Program-made: the position numbers and the translations under genes
Part shown: positions 43,008 through 51,748 of the stretch, one piece after another
Layout: every line of letters starts with the position of its first letter
Position numbering within the stretch: position 1 is the stretch's first letter
The notes under the pieces: generated by a model
Seen by the model: the letters and a program-made list of their open reading frames with translations, nothing else
Database searches by the model: none
Told to the model about the DNA's origin: nothing
NCBI RefSeq assembly: GCF_036346875.1
Contig: NZ_CP107852.1
Coordinates: 310,001 to 374,000 of the forward strand
Direction of reading: 5' to 3'
Length of the DNA: 64,000 nt
From: Nocardia sp. NBC_00508
Lineage (GTDB): Bacteria; Actinomycetota; Actinomycetes; Mycobacteriales; Mycobacteriaceae

Positions 43008-43958
43008 TCACGTCTCCGAGTGGCCACCGGGTTCGTCGACGGTAGGCGGGACGCCGTCGCGCAGCGCTTCCAACAGCCGCCGCGAGTGCTCCGGTGGCGC
43101 CGCGAGTACCGAAAGCTGGTTGAGCACAGCGTAATACGCATCCAGATCGGCGATCTTGTCCAGATAGAGTGCGCCGGTCAGCTGTTGGAGATAGACGATG
43201 TCGGGCAAGTCCGTCTCGGCGAAACGCAACACGGTGAAGGCACCGTCGGCGAGCGCGGGCCCACCGACGTGGTCGGCCAGGATCTGGATCGTGATGTGCG
43301 GCTGCTGCTCCGCGCGCAGCAGATGGTCGAGCTGGGCACGCCACACGGTGGAGCCGCCGATCCGGCGGCGCAGCGCGGCTTCCTCGATGATCATCCACAG
43401 CTGTGGCGCTTCCGGCCGGGACAGGATCTCCTGTCTTCGCATGCGCAGCGCGACGCGACGCTCGATCGCCTGCGCCGACTCACCCGCATGGGCCAGGCCG
43501 AGCACCGCGTGGGCATATTCCGGCGTCTGCAGCAGCTCGGGCACCGACCGCGGTTCATAACCGCGAATCAACCGTGCCGCCTGCTCCAAGCCGAGGTAGG
43601 TGTCGAACCACTTCGGCAGCCAGTCGTTGTCCCGCGCCCACCAGCCCGACGCGTTGGCCTGCCTGGCCAACTCCAGGTACCGCTCCCGCTCCTCGGCATC
43701 GGTCACCCGGTAGAGATCGAGCAGGTCGACCAGATCACGTTCCCGACAGCCGGTGCGGCCGAGCTCCAGCCTGCTGATCTTCGAATGTGACCCGCGAATG
43801 GCCTCGCCCGCGGCTTCGCGCGTGATCCCTCGGGCCTCGCGTAGGCGGCGCAGCCGCCCACCCAGCATCATTCGGAGCACCGTTGGCCCGCCGCCGGCCA
43901 CCGGACGGTTGCCGGACCCGGGCGAATCCGTCGCCTGTCGTACCTTCGAAGGAGGCAT
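43008..43958 (-). CDS. XRE-family regulator with DUF5753 domain (copy 1)
   Basis: A 316-residue regulator. The N-terminal helix-turn-helix is LGGRLRRLREARGITREAAGEAIRGSHSKISRLELGR. The rest is the DUF5753 domain common in actinomycetes (WWARDNDWLPKWFDTYLGLEQAA; YEPRSVPELLQTPEYAHAVL; LPDIVYLQQLTGALYLDK). Such proteins often work with small DUF397 proteins, although none lies next to this copy. GGGAG directly abuts the ATG at 43958, so the start may be slightly different or the message leaderless. It lies 90 bases after a close paralogue. Confidence 0.88.
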   Translation of the reverse strand: MPPSKVRQATDSPGSGNRPVAGGGPTVLRMMLGGRLRRLREARGITREAAGEAIRGSHSKISRLELGRTGCRERDLVDLLDLYRVTDAEERERYLELARQANASGWWARDNDWLPKWFDTYLGLEQAARLIRGYEPRSVPELLQTPEYAHAVLGLAHAGESAQAIERRVALRMRRQEILSRPEAPQLWMIIEEAALRRRIGGSTVWRAQLDHLLRAEQQPHITIQILADHVGGPALADGAFTVLRFAETDLPDIVYLQQLTGALYLDKIADLDAYYAVLNQLSVLAAPPEHSRRLLEALRDGVPPTVDEPGGHSET

Positions 43959-44048
43959 CTCCCGAGTGTGCCATGGGCTCCCGGTTGTCAGCTACGGCCG
44001 AAAGGCCCTGTACGCACGGGTATTCATCGTTCGCGCCGCTGGATTCGG

Positions 44049-44993
44049 TCAGGCGGTACCCGACGGTCGATCCATGGTTTCCGGCTGGCGCTCGCGCAGC
44101 GCCGCGACGAGTTCCCTGGTGTACTCGGGCGGCGCGGCATGCACCGAAAGCAGATTCGCCACCGTACGGTAGGCGGCGAGATCGGCATGCTTGTCCAGAT
44201 ACAGTGCACCGGTGAGTTGCTGCAGGTAGACGATGTCGGGCAGATCCGCCTGGGCGAAACGCAGCATGGTGAACGCCCCGTCGGCGAGCGCGGGACCGCC
44301 GACATGATCGGCCAGCACCTGCACGGTGATATTCGGTGCGGCCGCGGCCCGCAGCACCTGCTCGAGCTGGTCCGACCACACTTGCGATCCGCCGATCCTG
44401 CGCCGCAGCGCCGCCTCTTCGACGATCAGCCACAACTGTGGCGGGTCGGGTCTGGTCAGAATCCCTTGGCGGCGCATACGCAAGGCCACGCGCCGTTCGA
44501 TCGACTCCTCGTCCTCATGGGGATGAGCGAGCACGAACAGCGCGCGGGCGTAGTCGGGAGTCTGCAGCAGTTCCGGTATCACGCGCGGCTCGTAGCAGCG
44601 GATCAATTGTGCGGCCTGTTCCAGCCCCAGATAGGTGTCGAACCACTTCGGCAACCAATCGGAGTCGCGATGCCACCACCCGGAGGTGTTGGCCTGCTTG
44701 GCAAGTCGCTTGAATTCGGCAAGCTCGTCCTCGTCGGTGACCCCGTACAGCTCCAGCAGATCGACCAGATCTCGTTCCCGGAAGCCGGTCCGTCCCAGCT
44801 CGAGCCTGCTGATCTTGGAATGCGAACCGCGGATCGCCTCGCCCGCCTCCTCGAGCGAGATACCGCAAGCCTCGCGCAGCCGTCGCATCCGCCCACCGAG
44901 AATCATCCGCAAGGCCGTCGGGCCACCCTCGACGGCCGGAGCCGCTGTGCGAGTGATTGTTTCATTCCGAGTCCGCACCGCCGAAGCACGCAT
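44049..44993 (-). CDS. XRE-family regulator with DUF5753 domain (copy 2)
   Basis: A 314-residue paralogue of the gene at 43008, closely similar along its length (ILGGRMRRLREACGISLEEAGEAIRGSHSKISRLELGRTGFRERDLVDLLELYGVTDEDE; WWHRDSDWLPKWFDTYLG). The tandem pair suggests a local duplication. ATG at 44993 has GGGAG nine bases upstream. The motif GCGAATGTGCTTGCACCTG lies about 70-85 bases upstream on the same strand and resembles the promoter element at 52845 and 55953. Targets unknown. Confidence 0.88.
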   Translation of the reverse strand: MRASAVRTRNETITRTAAPAVEGGPTALRMILGGRMRRLREACGISLEEAGEAIRGSHSKISRLELGRTGFRERDLVDLLELYGVTDEDELAEFKRLAKQANTSGWWHRDSDWLPKWFDTYLGLEQAAQLIRCYEPRVIPELLQTPDYARALFVLAHPHEDEESIERRVALRMRRQGILTRPDPPQLWLIVEEAALRRRIGGSQVWSDQLEQVLRAAAAPNITVQVLADHVGGPALADGAFTMLRFAQADLPDIVYLQQLTGALYLDKHADLAAYRTVANLLSVHAAPPEYTRELVAALRERQPETMDRPSGTA

Positions 44994-45059
44994 GTATCGA
45001 GTCTCCCATGTGCGTTCGCCACACTCCAGCACCAACCCGGGTGGAATGACGCGTATTCG

Positions 45060-45078
45060 CAGGTGCAAGCACATTCGC
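45060..45078 (-). promoter_or_regulatory. Copy of the CTTGCAYCTG promoter element upstream of XRE copy 2
   Basis: Reads GCGAATGTGCTTGCACCTG on the minus strand, 16 of 19 identical to the element at 52847-52865. It would place a TTGCAC -35 upstream of the XRE gene. Confidence 0.4.
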
Positions 45079-45166
45079 AAGATCATCGGACCGGAGCGGC
45101 GCTGGGCCGCAACGAATCCGCTGGGCCCGACCGGCGCCCGCCGCCGATCCCGGCCGCGGGCGCAGA

Positions 45167-46231
45167 TCAGCGCAGCAGCACAGTCGCTGTCGCGCGACCG
45201 AACAGCTTGCGCCCCCCGGAAGTGGCGCCCAACGCGATGGTGGCGGTGCGACGCTCGGGATCCAATTCTTTGATCCGGCCCCGGAATTCGATCGCACTCG
45301 CCTTCGTCGAAGGAACCGGGGCGAACGACGCGAACCGGACCCCGTACGTCGCCAGCGCGGCTGGATCCCCCAGCCACGACGTCAGATACCCGGCGCCGAG
45401 CCCCATCGTCAGCAGTCCGTGCGAGACGACGTCGGGCAACCCCGCACTCCGCGCCACCAAGTCACTGAAGTGGATCGGATTCGAATCACCTGATACGCCA
45501 GCGTAATTCACCAGATCGCCACGCGTGAGCTGCACGGTCCGCGGAACGAGCTCCATCCCGACGGACAACTCCTCGAAAACGGGAACCGATCGCGGCGTCC
45601 GAGGTTCGTCGGACGAATCCGGTTGTGCCGGTTCGTCGAAGCACTCGACCAGGCCGTTGTCCTCGTCGGCCGTCCGAGTGGCCGCCGCGTCCGACCGGTC
45701 GGTCGCGGACTGACCGGTCATGATCACGCCCTCGACGGTGTCGCGTAGATCGGCGGCCAGCTCCACACCGGTCTGCGCCACCGCGGTGCTGTACGCGGTC
45801 TGCAACACTTCCTTGTGCTGGTTGGTGAGCACGTTCTTGGTGACCATGAAGTCCTTGTCACCGAATTGCCGGAACGACTCGATATAGGAGTCGCACCGCA
45901 GCTGGTCCCCCGCGACGATCGGGCGGTGCACCTGGATGGATTGCTCGGTCTGCAAGACCTGGCCGAGGTCGTAACCGGCGAGCACGGACTCGAACATCTT
46001 GCGCTGCACCAGCAACAGGACGATCGAGGAGAAAGTGGGCGACGCGATCAGCCCGTCGAAGCCCAACTCCGCGGCGGCGTCTTCATACCGATGCGCGGGG
46101 TGGTCGTCCTGCAGCGCTCGCGCGAACTCGCGGATCTTCTCGCGCCCCACCTCATAGTGGTCCGTCAGGCGGTAATGCCGTCCCACCAATGCCATTGCCT
46201 GTTCGGACGCGGTGGTCGTGATGTTGTCCAT
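45167..46231 (-). CDS. Fused HadA/HadB-type dehydratase with intact active site
   Basis: A 354-residue double-hotdog protein, the same length as the one at 36477. The N-terminal half (RHYRLTDHYEVGREKIREFARALQDDHPAHRY) is HadA-like. An acidic low-complexity linker of about 45 residues follows (near residues 175-220). The HadB-like half keeps the catalytic motif YAGVSGDSNPIHF, with Asp249 and His254. It is predicted to dehydrate (3R)-hydroxyacyl thioesters during mycolic or related acid synthesis. ATG at 46231 follows GAGGG. It stands alone, leftward, between the XRE pair and the lipases. Confidence 0.9.
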   Translation of the reverse strand: MDNITTTASEQAMALVGRHYRLTDHYEVGREKIREFARALQDDHPAHRYEDAAAELGFDGLIASPTFSSIVLLLVQRKMFESVLAGYDLGQVLQTEQSIQVHRPIVAGDQLRCDSYIESFRQFGDKDFMVTKNVLTNQHKEVLQTAYSTAVAQTGVELAADLRDTVEGVIMTGQSATDRSDAAATRTADEDNGLVECFDEPAQPDSSDEPRTPRSVPVFEELSVGMELVPRTVQLTRGDLVNYAGVSGDSNPIHFSDLVARSAGLPDVVSHGLLTMGLGAGYLTSWLGDPAALATYGVRFASFAPVPSTKASAIEFRGRIKELDPERRTATIALGATSGGRKLFGRATATVLLR

Positions 46232-46421
46232 GTGCCCTCTCGCGAATTCGTCTTCACCCCGCCCAGAACGGCCCACCGTACCGAAGCCGCGATGGTGCTG
46301 CAGGCGCACCTTCGCCAGATCTGGGCATACGAACAACGGACCGAAAGGGGGATCGGGTCGCGGCATCATCGCGATAGCAGGCACACCGGGCTACCGGATG
46401 CCTCCCGGCGCCGTCACACGG

Positions 46422-47825
46422 TCAGCATTCGTCGGGCGCTCGAGCCCCACGCAACCGGTCGTCCAACCAGACCATGGCTTCCGGATAGCCGAGTGCCCCC
46501 GCGATGATGTGCTCTCCGAGAACACTACGGTACACCGCGGGCACTCCGAGGCGGCACTGCTCCCGGTAGAGGTTGCGCGCGCCCTCGGCCGGGATCCAGA
46601 ACTCCTGCTCGCCGTTGTAGATATACAGCGGGGTCGCCGACTTCATGTCTTCCATCTTGGTCACCCGATAGACGTCCGCGGCCAGCGTCGAGTGCAGCGG
46701 ATCGGGGTAGTTCGCGGCGACATCGATCGGCAGCATCAGGATGCCCGCCAGTCCATAACTGCTGCCGCACATGTCCTTTACCGGCGAGGTCGCCACCCAT
46801 TGGGCGAGATTGTTCATCCTGGCCAGGATCTCCGGCCGCTCGCGGCCGATCCCGAGCACCGCGCCCATGAACACCGCCGACGCGAGATTCCCATTCATGC
46901 TGCGGGCCAGGATCTCGTAGTCCGCGGGCACCCCGCCCAGCGCCGCGCCGACGATCACCTCCGCCAATTCCGGTGCGTAACCTGCGATCAGCTTCACCGC
47001 CCCATGTGTCGCGATCGCTCCCCCCGAATATCCCACGATGCCGAACTTGCTGGCGCCGAACTGTTCCGGCAGCAGTGCACGCACCGCCCTGATCGAGTCC
47101 AGCACCGCGTGACCGGCCACGAACGGTTCGGCGTAGGCCATCGACGGCCCCTCATGGTCCGGGATCAGCACGGCATATCCGCGCAGCGCCGCGATGTGCG
47201 TCGTGGGCGGCACGAAGTCGGTGATGCTGGTGTCCGAGTGGAGTCCGTGTGCCAGGGTGTAGCCCGGGGTGCAGATACGGCCGAGGGCGTCGATCGGCAA
47301 GTTGTTCACCACCACCGGTCGCGGGCCCGGTCCCGGCCAAGCCGCCGCGGGAACGATCAGCGTCGCGGTGGCGTACGAAGGCGCGCCGTGCGCATCGGTC
47401 GTGCGGTACTTCACCAGCAGGGCGCGCCGGATCGGCAGCAGCATCAGCGGCGCGGTCGTCGCGCTCACGTCGCGGGCCTCGATGACCTGGCCCTCGGTCA
47501 ACTCGTCGAGGTTCGCGGGGCGGAGATCGAATATCGGGTCACCGACCGGCGCGGGCAACGTGGCCACGCGCAGAGCGGCCAGGGACGGCGACAGTGTGGT
47601 CGCCTGGTGCGCAGGCGAACTCGGCTCCGGCAGCGGCGCGATGGGGGGCGGTGGAATCACCTGATCGATGAGTTGCTGCAACCCGGGCAGCAGGCCACCG
47701 GGCGGCGGGAACACACCCGACACGTCGGGCAGCGGCGGGGCAGGCTGCGGTTCCGCAGCGGCGGGACCGGCCAGGACCGAACCGAGGACGAGCAATGCGA
47801 CGGCAACGACAGGCAGAGATCTCAT
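46422..47825 (-). CDS. Secreted lipase (LIP family)
   Basis: A 467-residue alpha/beta hydrolase with a clear signal peptide (SLPVVAVALLVLGSVLAGPAAA) followed by a Pro-rich region. The nucleophile Ser is in IVGYSGGAIATHGAV. IPDHEGPSMAYAEPFVAGHAVLDSIRAVRALL and the C-terminal GEHIIAGALGYPEAMVWLDDRL (catalytic His region) match the actinomycete/fungal secretory lipase family. It probably hydrolyses triacylglycerols or cell-wall lipids outside the cell. First of three secreted hydrolases in 4.5 kb. Confidence 0.88.
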   Translation of the reverse strand: MRSLPVVAVALLVLGSVLAGPAAAEPQPAPPLPDVSGVFPPPGGLLPGLQQLIDQVIPPPPIAPLPEPSSPAHQATTLSPSLAALRVATLPAPVGDPIFDLRPANLDELTEGQVIEARDVSATTAPLMLLPIRRALLVKYRTTDAHGAPSYATATLIVPAAAWPGPGPRPVVVNNLPIDALGRICTPGYTLAHGLHSDTSITDFVPPTTHIAALRGYAVLIPDHEGPSMAYAEPFVAGHAVLDSIRAVRALLPEQFGASKFGIVGYSGGAIATHGAVKLIAGYAPELAEVIVGAALGGVPADYEILARSMNGNLASAVFMGAVLGIGRERPEILARMNNLAQWVATSPVKDMCGSSYGLAGILMLPIDVAANYPDPLHSTLAADVYRVTKMEDMKSATPLYIYNGEQEFWIPAEGARNLYREQCRLGVPAVYRSVLGEHIIAGALGYPEAMVWLDDRLRGARAPDEC

Positions 47826-48052
47826 GGCACACGCCTTTGGGTGCGACGGCTGGTTGCTCTGGCACCCGGGCGATACGGCCTCGACCCCCGAATCTCCCCT
47901 GTCAGACCGGGAGCCAGGACGTCAGGCTACGTCAGTACCCGCGACTCGGGACGTAAAGCGCCCGAGTTGTGTTGTCGCGTATCCATATCGCAACAACCGG
48001 CCGAGACCCGTGCGGAGCGAACGGGTTCGGCTCGGCGGTCGCATGTGTTCGA

Positions 48053-49297
48053 TCAGCAGTTGCTCGGCGCAGGCTCCCCTCGGAAACGGGCATCCAGCCA
48101 GTTCAGTGCCGCCGGGATGCCGAGCACCGCCGCCGTCAGGTGGTCGGGCACCGGGATCTGCTCGGACTGCACCTTGGCGCCGGCGGCGCACCACCGCTTG
48201 TCGGTGTTGACCACCGAGTCGATCGGGATGAGCCCGTCGATCGGCGAATGCCATTCGAACACCGGCGTCTCGGGCACACCGTCGTAGAGCTCGAGGCTGT
48301 TCTCCTCGACGACCGCACGCGCGGAGTTGTCGTTCATCATCGAGGTCGTCTTGGCGAAGTCCAGCGCCCCGCGTCCGGCGCCCGTGGCGAGGATGTCGTT
48401 GGTGCAGCTGTTGGCGATCTGCGCGCGAGCCGCGAGGCCACGCTCGTTCAGCTGGTCACTGAGCGGGAAGCGCTGCGGATACTCGCGTTCCAGCCCGAAA
48501 CCCGCGGCCAGCGCGAGCCCGAACACCGGGTGCGCGTTCAGGCCGAGTCCCTCCAGCATCTTCACCAGATTCATCGGCACACCGCCCATGGCCGCGCCGG
48601 CGATGTCCAGTTCGGGCGCGTACTTCGGCTGCAGAGCGGCCGCCCACGCGGTGGCCATGCCACCGCCCGAGTATCCGACCATGGCCACGGGACTGCGCTG
48701 CACCCCGAGCTCGCCGACCTGCTTCGCGGCGCGAATACCGTCGAGAGTGATCTGCCCACCGAGTTTGGCTGCGCCGTAAGCGAAGTTGGGGCCGAGGTGG
48801 TCGGGCAGCGCGACGCTCCAGCCGCGGGCGAGCAGCACGTTCCAGCCCGGCGCTTCCCGCACGATCAGATTGGGGTCACCGGTGTAGAGGACGCGCGAGA
48901 CCGAGCAGTCCGCGCCGAGCCCGTTGATGATGTGCTGGAGCGACAGCAGCGGCCCGTCCGGACGGTGTGACTTGGGGGTGAGCACCGTGGTGGTCGCCGC
49001 GATCGGCTTCCCCTCGGAATTGGTCGACCGGAACCGCACCACGGTCACGGTGGTCTCCGGGAAGATCGCCAGCGGTGGCATCACCCGGGTCGCGATCACA
49101 TCGCCCGGCTTGCGGTCGGCGATGTCCGCGGGTGTCTGATAGAAGGGATCCGGATCCGGGGTCGGGTACAGCGGCGCGCTGGTTGCCGCACCGGCCATGC
49201 TGAAGACCAGCGCCAAGCCCGCGGCCATCGCGCCGATCGCACGTGCGAGACGTCGTCGCCCCACTCCCCTAACCCGCAAACGTGGGTCCTGACTCAT
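48053..49297 (-). CDS. Secreted lipase (LIP family)
   Basis: A 414-residue paralogue of the preceding lipase. The signal region is RAIGAMAAGLALVFSMAGAATSA after an Arg-rich start. The nucleophile is in MVGYSGGGMATAWAAAL, and the His region is PDHLTAAVLGIPAALNWLDARF. ALPDHLGPNFAYGAAKLGGQ is the loop shared with its neighbour. ATG at 49297 is preferred: AGGAGG lies ten bases before it and after the next upstream candidate. The C-terminus ends PAPSNC, like PDEC of the first lipase, suggesting a conserved C-terminal Cys disulfide. Confidence 0.88.
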   Translation of the reverse strand: MSQDPRLRVRGVGRRRLARAIGAMAAGLALVFSMAGAATSAPLYPTPDPDPFYQTPADIADRKPGDVIATRVMPPLAIFPETTVTVVRFRSTNSEGKPIAATTTVLTPKSHRPDGPLLSLQHIINGLGADCSVSRVLYTGDPNLIVREAPGWNVLLARGWSVALPDHLGPNFAYGAAKLGGQITLDGIRAAKQVGELGVQRSPVAMVGYSGGGMATAWAAALQPKYAPELDIAGAAMGGVPMNLVKMLEGLGLNAHPVFGLALAAGFGLEREYPQRFPLSDQLNERGLAARAQIANSCTNDILATGAGRGALDFAKTTSMMNDNSARAVVEENSLELYDGVPETPVFEWHSPIDGLIPIDSVVNTDKRWCAAGAKVQSEQIPVPDHLTAAVLGIPAALNWLDARFRGEPAPSNC

Positions 49298-49491
49298 CGA
49301 ACGTGTGCCTCCTGAATCGTCCAACGCTGTAGATCATCCTCGGCAACATCACCCGCGTACGGCACCCGCCAACGCGAACGTGCTGACAATTCACAAGTTT
49401 GGGGTGCAGTGCCGGTGACCGCGGCACGCCCCGGCCCGTGACTGTACCCCACCGCCGGGTGCCCGATCTGTGACATTTCCAGCCGATAATC

Positions 49492-49505
49492 TAGAACATG
49501 TTCTC
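49492..49505. promoter_or_regulatory. KstR-like AAC-N2-GTT palindrome
   Basis: TAGAACATGTTCTC, 13 of 14 positions of a perfect TAGAACNNGTTCTA-type palindrome. It lies between the leftward lipase and the rightward small gene, next to GATAAT (49485-49490). It fits the TnnAACnnGTTnnA form described for the cholesterol regulator KstR and related TetR proteins, except at the last base. Confidence 0.45.
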
Positions 49506-49573
49506 AGCATTGGCAGCCCTCTACCGTCATTCCCACGGCGCGGCTGCCGCGCCGGCCGGAAGGAGACGGTGGC

Positions 49574-49816
49574 ATGGACGGCACTGCGCGAAGACTCGCT
49601 CACTGCGATGACACTCAGGAGACGCCGACCCGGCGGATCACTGTCTACTTCGACGGACCCACCCCCGAGGACGCATTGATCCTCGAGTACTCGGCGACTC
49701 GGACCGAGGCGTGGGAGTTCACCTCGGCCGCCGTGCACGCCGGGCTCACCGTCACCGTTGACGGCGAGGTTCGACCCGACCTGCGCAGGCTACCCTGCCG
49801 ATCGCTCTGGCGCTGA
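49574..49816 (+). CDS. Small hypothetical protein (80 aa)
   Basis: An 80-residue protein, TRRITVYFDGPTPEDALILEYSATRTEAWEFTSAAVHAGLTVTVDGEVRPD, with alternating strands and normal high-GC codon use. AAGGAG lies eight bases before ATG. It converges on the third lipase with a 10-base gap. No family recognised and no signal peptide. Confidence 0.55.
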   Translation: MDGTARRLAHCDDTQETPTRRITVYFDGPTPEDALILEYSATRTEAWEFTSAAVHAGLTVTVDGEVRPDLRRLPCRSLWR

Positions 49817-49826
49817 GTACGCGAAC

Positions 49827-50954
49827 TCAGGGCCGATCCAGCACCGCGCGCAGGAACGCGAGCGCGTCGGGAAACGCTTCGCGGGCCGCGCCCAGATGAT
49901 CACCGGGATACCAACCCACCCGCAGATCGGTTCCCGAGGAGCGCAACTGCGCGATCAGCTCGAGCGTCAGAGGCGCGGGCACCTCCAGGTCCGTCAGCCC
50001 CTGACCGAGAAACAGCGGCACGGAGTAACCGTTCGTCGGCACCCGCAACATCGCGCGCAGGGCAGCCAGCAGCGCGGGATCGTCCAGTGGCCGCGACAGC
50101 ATGGCGCCGATGCCGATGGCGGAGACCTTCGCGTCCGCCTCGGCCACACACTCCGATTCCACGATCCGCAGCACGTCACGACCCACCGGCGTCAGATAGC
50201 TGTCGATTTCGAGTTCTGGTGCGCCGGAACGCAATCCGGCAAGCAGCATGCCGAGGTAGGCGGTGGTCTTCTGCAGTGGCAGCCGCGGCATCCATGGTCC
50301 CGCGAGCGGAACCATCAGATCCAGATTCGACGGCACCCCGGTTGCCGTCACGCCGCGCAGCTCCAGCTCCGGCGCGTCGCCGGGCCCGATGTGGGCGGTG
50401 AACAGTGCGGCGTGCCCGCCTTGGGACTGGCCGAACACCGCCCAGCGCGTGCCGAGCGCGGGGGCGATCGCGCGGGCGGCGCGCACGCCGTCGACGATGC
50501 TCCGGGCTTGCGCTGGACCGTCCAGGTAAGGATGGATGCCGGGCGTGCCGAGCCCCACGTAGTCGGAGACCACGACCGCGTACCCCGCGCGCAGCAGATC
50601 CGGGTACACCGATGTCAGGTAGTAGTCCCTCGGTTGCAGTGTGAACGCGCAGTGGTCGGCGATACCCGACGTGCCGTGCGCGTAGGCGATGATCGGCCAC
50701 CCGCCCTCCGGCGGCCTGCCTTCGGGCAGATACAGCACGCCCGTGCTCTGCATCGGCCCGCGCGGGCCTCGGGACCAATAGGTCAATCGCTCGGCCGTCA
50801 CGGCTCCCTGCACGTGCAACCGCCCGGCCAGCTCCACCAGATCCGTCACGGTCCCCGGCGCTTCGCCCACCCGCGCGTCCGCGGGCCCACCCAGGGCGAC
50901 CGTCATCGAGACCACGACACTCGCCGCCCCCGCCATGATCCGTCCACAACGCAT
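49827..50954 (-). CDS. Secreted alpha/beta hydrolase (lipase-like)
   Basis: A 375-residue hydrolase with a short signal peptide (GAASVVVSMTVALGGPADA). The nucleophile Ser is in VFGQSQGGHAALFTAHI. HGTSGIADHCAFT supplies the oxyanion region. FLGQGLTDLEVPAP and the C-terminal GWYPGDHLGAAREAF carry the likely Asp and His. It is related to the secretory lipases at 46422 and 48053 but shorter and more divergent. ATG at 50954. Probably an extracellular esterase or lipase. Confidence 0.85.
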   Translation of the reverse strand: MRCGRIMAGAASVVVSMTVALGGPADARVGEAPGTVTDLVELAGRLHVQGAVTAERLTYWSRGPRGPMQSTGVLYLPEGRPPEGGWPIIAYAHGTSGIADHCAFTLQPRDYYLTSVYPDLLRAGYAVVVSDYVGLGTPGIHPYLDGPAQARSIVDGVRAARAIAPALGTRWAVFGQSQGGHAALFTAHIGPGDAPELELRGVTATGVPSNLDLMVPLAGPWMPRLPLQKTTAYLGMLLAGLRSGAPELEIDSYLTPVGRDVLRIVESECVAEADAKVSAIGIGAMLSRPLDDPALLAALRAMLRVPTNGYSVPLFLGQGLTDLEVPAPLTLELIAQLRSSGTDLRVGWYPGDHLGAAREAFPDALAFLRAVLDRP

Positions 50955-51199
50955 GACCGACTATCTCCAGCCCGAGCCGCACCGGCAAGCCACCACAATC
51001 GGTGGCCCAGCCGACGGCCCGGCACATGTGGCCGCCCCTGGCCCGACGCAGGCTATCGACGCACTTCGTCGCCGCCGCCTTCGAACGGCCTCGGCCACCG
51101 CTCGGCCCGCGCGGGCTGCGGGGGACCTCGTCCGGCTGCTCCCACTAAGCTCGGGAGAGCACGCCCGACGGTGCCGAGGAGAGCACAGGAGGTTCGACC

Positions 51200-51715
51200 G
51201 TGGCGCAGCGGTACCCGCATCGCCTCGTCTTCCGGCGCCGGGCCGCCGCCCTGTTGTCGGTCGGCCTGCTGCCGCTGGCGGCGGCTTGTGGTCCCGACGA
51301 GCCCGCGCCCGTAACGGGCACGACAACGACCACCGTCACCCCGACCTCACCGGCATCCCCCGTCCCGACAACGCTGGGCGCGATGCCCTCCGCGGACCCT
51401 TACGCGGGACAGCCGCTGGTGGACCACGTCACCTGGACCGAAACGATCGACGGCCCCCGGCTGCTCGTCTTTCCCACCCAGGCAGGGCGGCAGACCACCT
51501 TCCCCGGCTCGGACGAGCGGGCGTGGCAGGAGGTCCTGGCCCGGTCGGCGGACGCCGGCGTGCCCGGCATGCGCGACCAGTTCCTCTGCCATTGGGCATG
51601 GGCCCGGCTGGTCCAACCGGCCAAGCCGAGCTGGAATTTGGAACCCTGGCGTCCGGCGGTCGGTTATCCGGCCACCGTCGAAGCACGCTGCAATCCCGGC
51701 GGCCCCGAGCGCTAG
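51200..51715 (+). CDS. DUF2599-type lipoprotein
   Basis: A 171-residue exported protein. The signal ends in LLSVGLLPLAAAC, a lipobox with Cys30, followed by a Thr/Pro-rich spacer. The conserved core starts VDHVTWTETIDGPRLLVFPTQAGR and ends with a two-Cys region (FLCHWAWARL ... VEARCNPG) likely to form a disulfide. I associate this core with DUF2599, known from mycobacterial and nocardial secreted proteins of unknown role. GTG at 51200 follows a strong AGGAGG. Confidence 0.8.
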   Translation: MAQRYPHRLVFRRRAAALLSVGLLPLAAACGPDEPAPVTGTTTTTVTPTSPASPVPTTLGAMPSADPYAGQPLVDHVTWTETIDGPRLLVFPTQAGRQTTFPGSDERAWQEVLARSADAGVPGMRDQFLCHWAWARLVQPAKPSWNLEPWRPAVGYPATVEARCNPGGPER

Positions 51716-51748
51716 CGCCGGCGCCGCCTCGACCGAAAGGAGCGATCC

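Noticed and set aside
46212..48287. 691-codon rightward frame
   Set aside because: Antisense to the secreted lipase; no recognisable domain.
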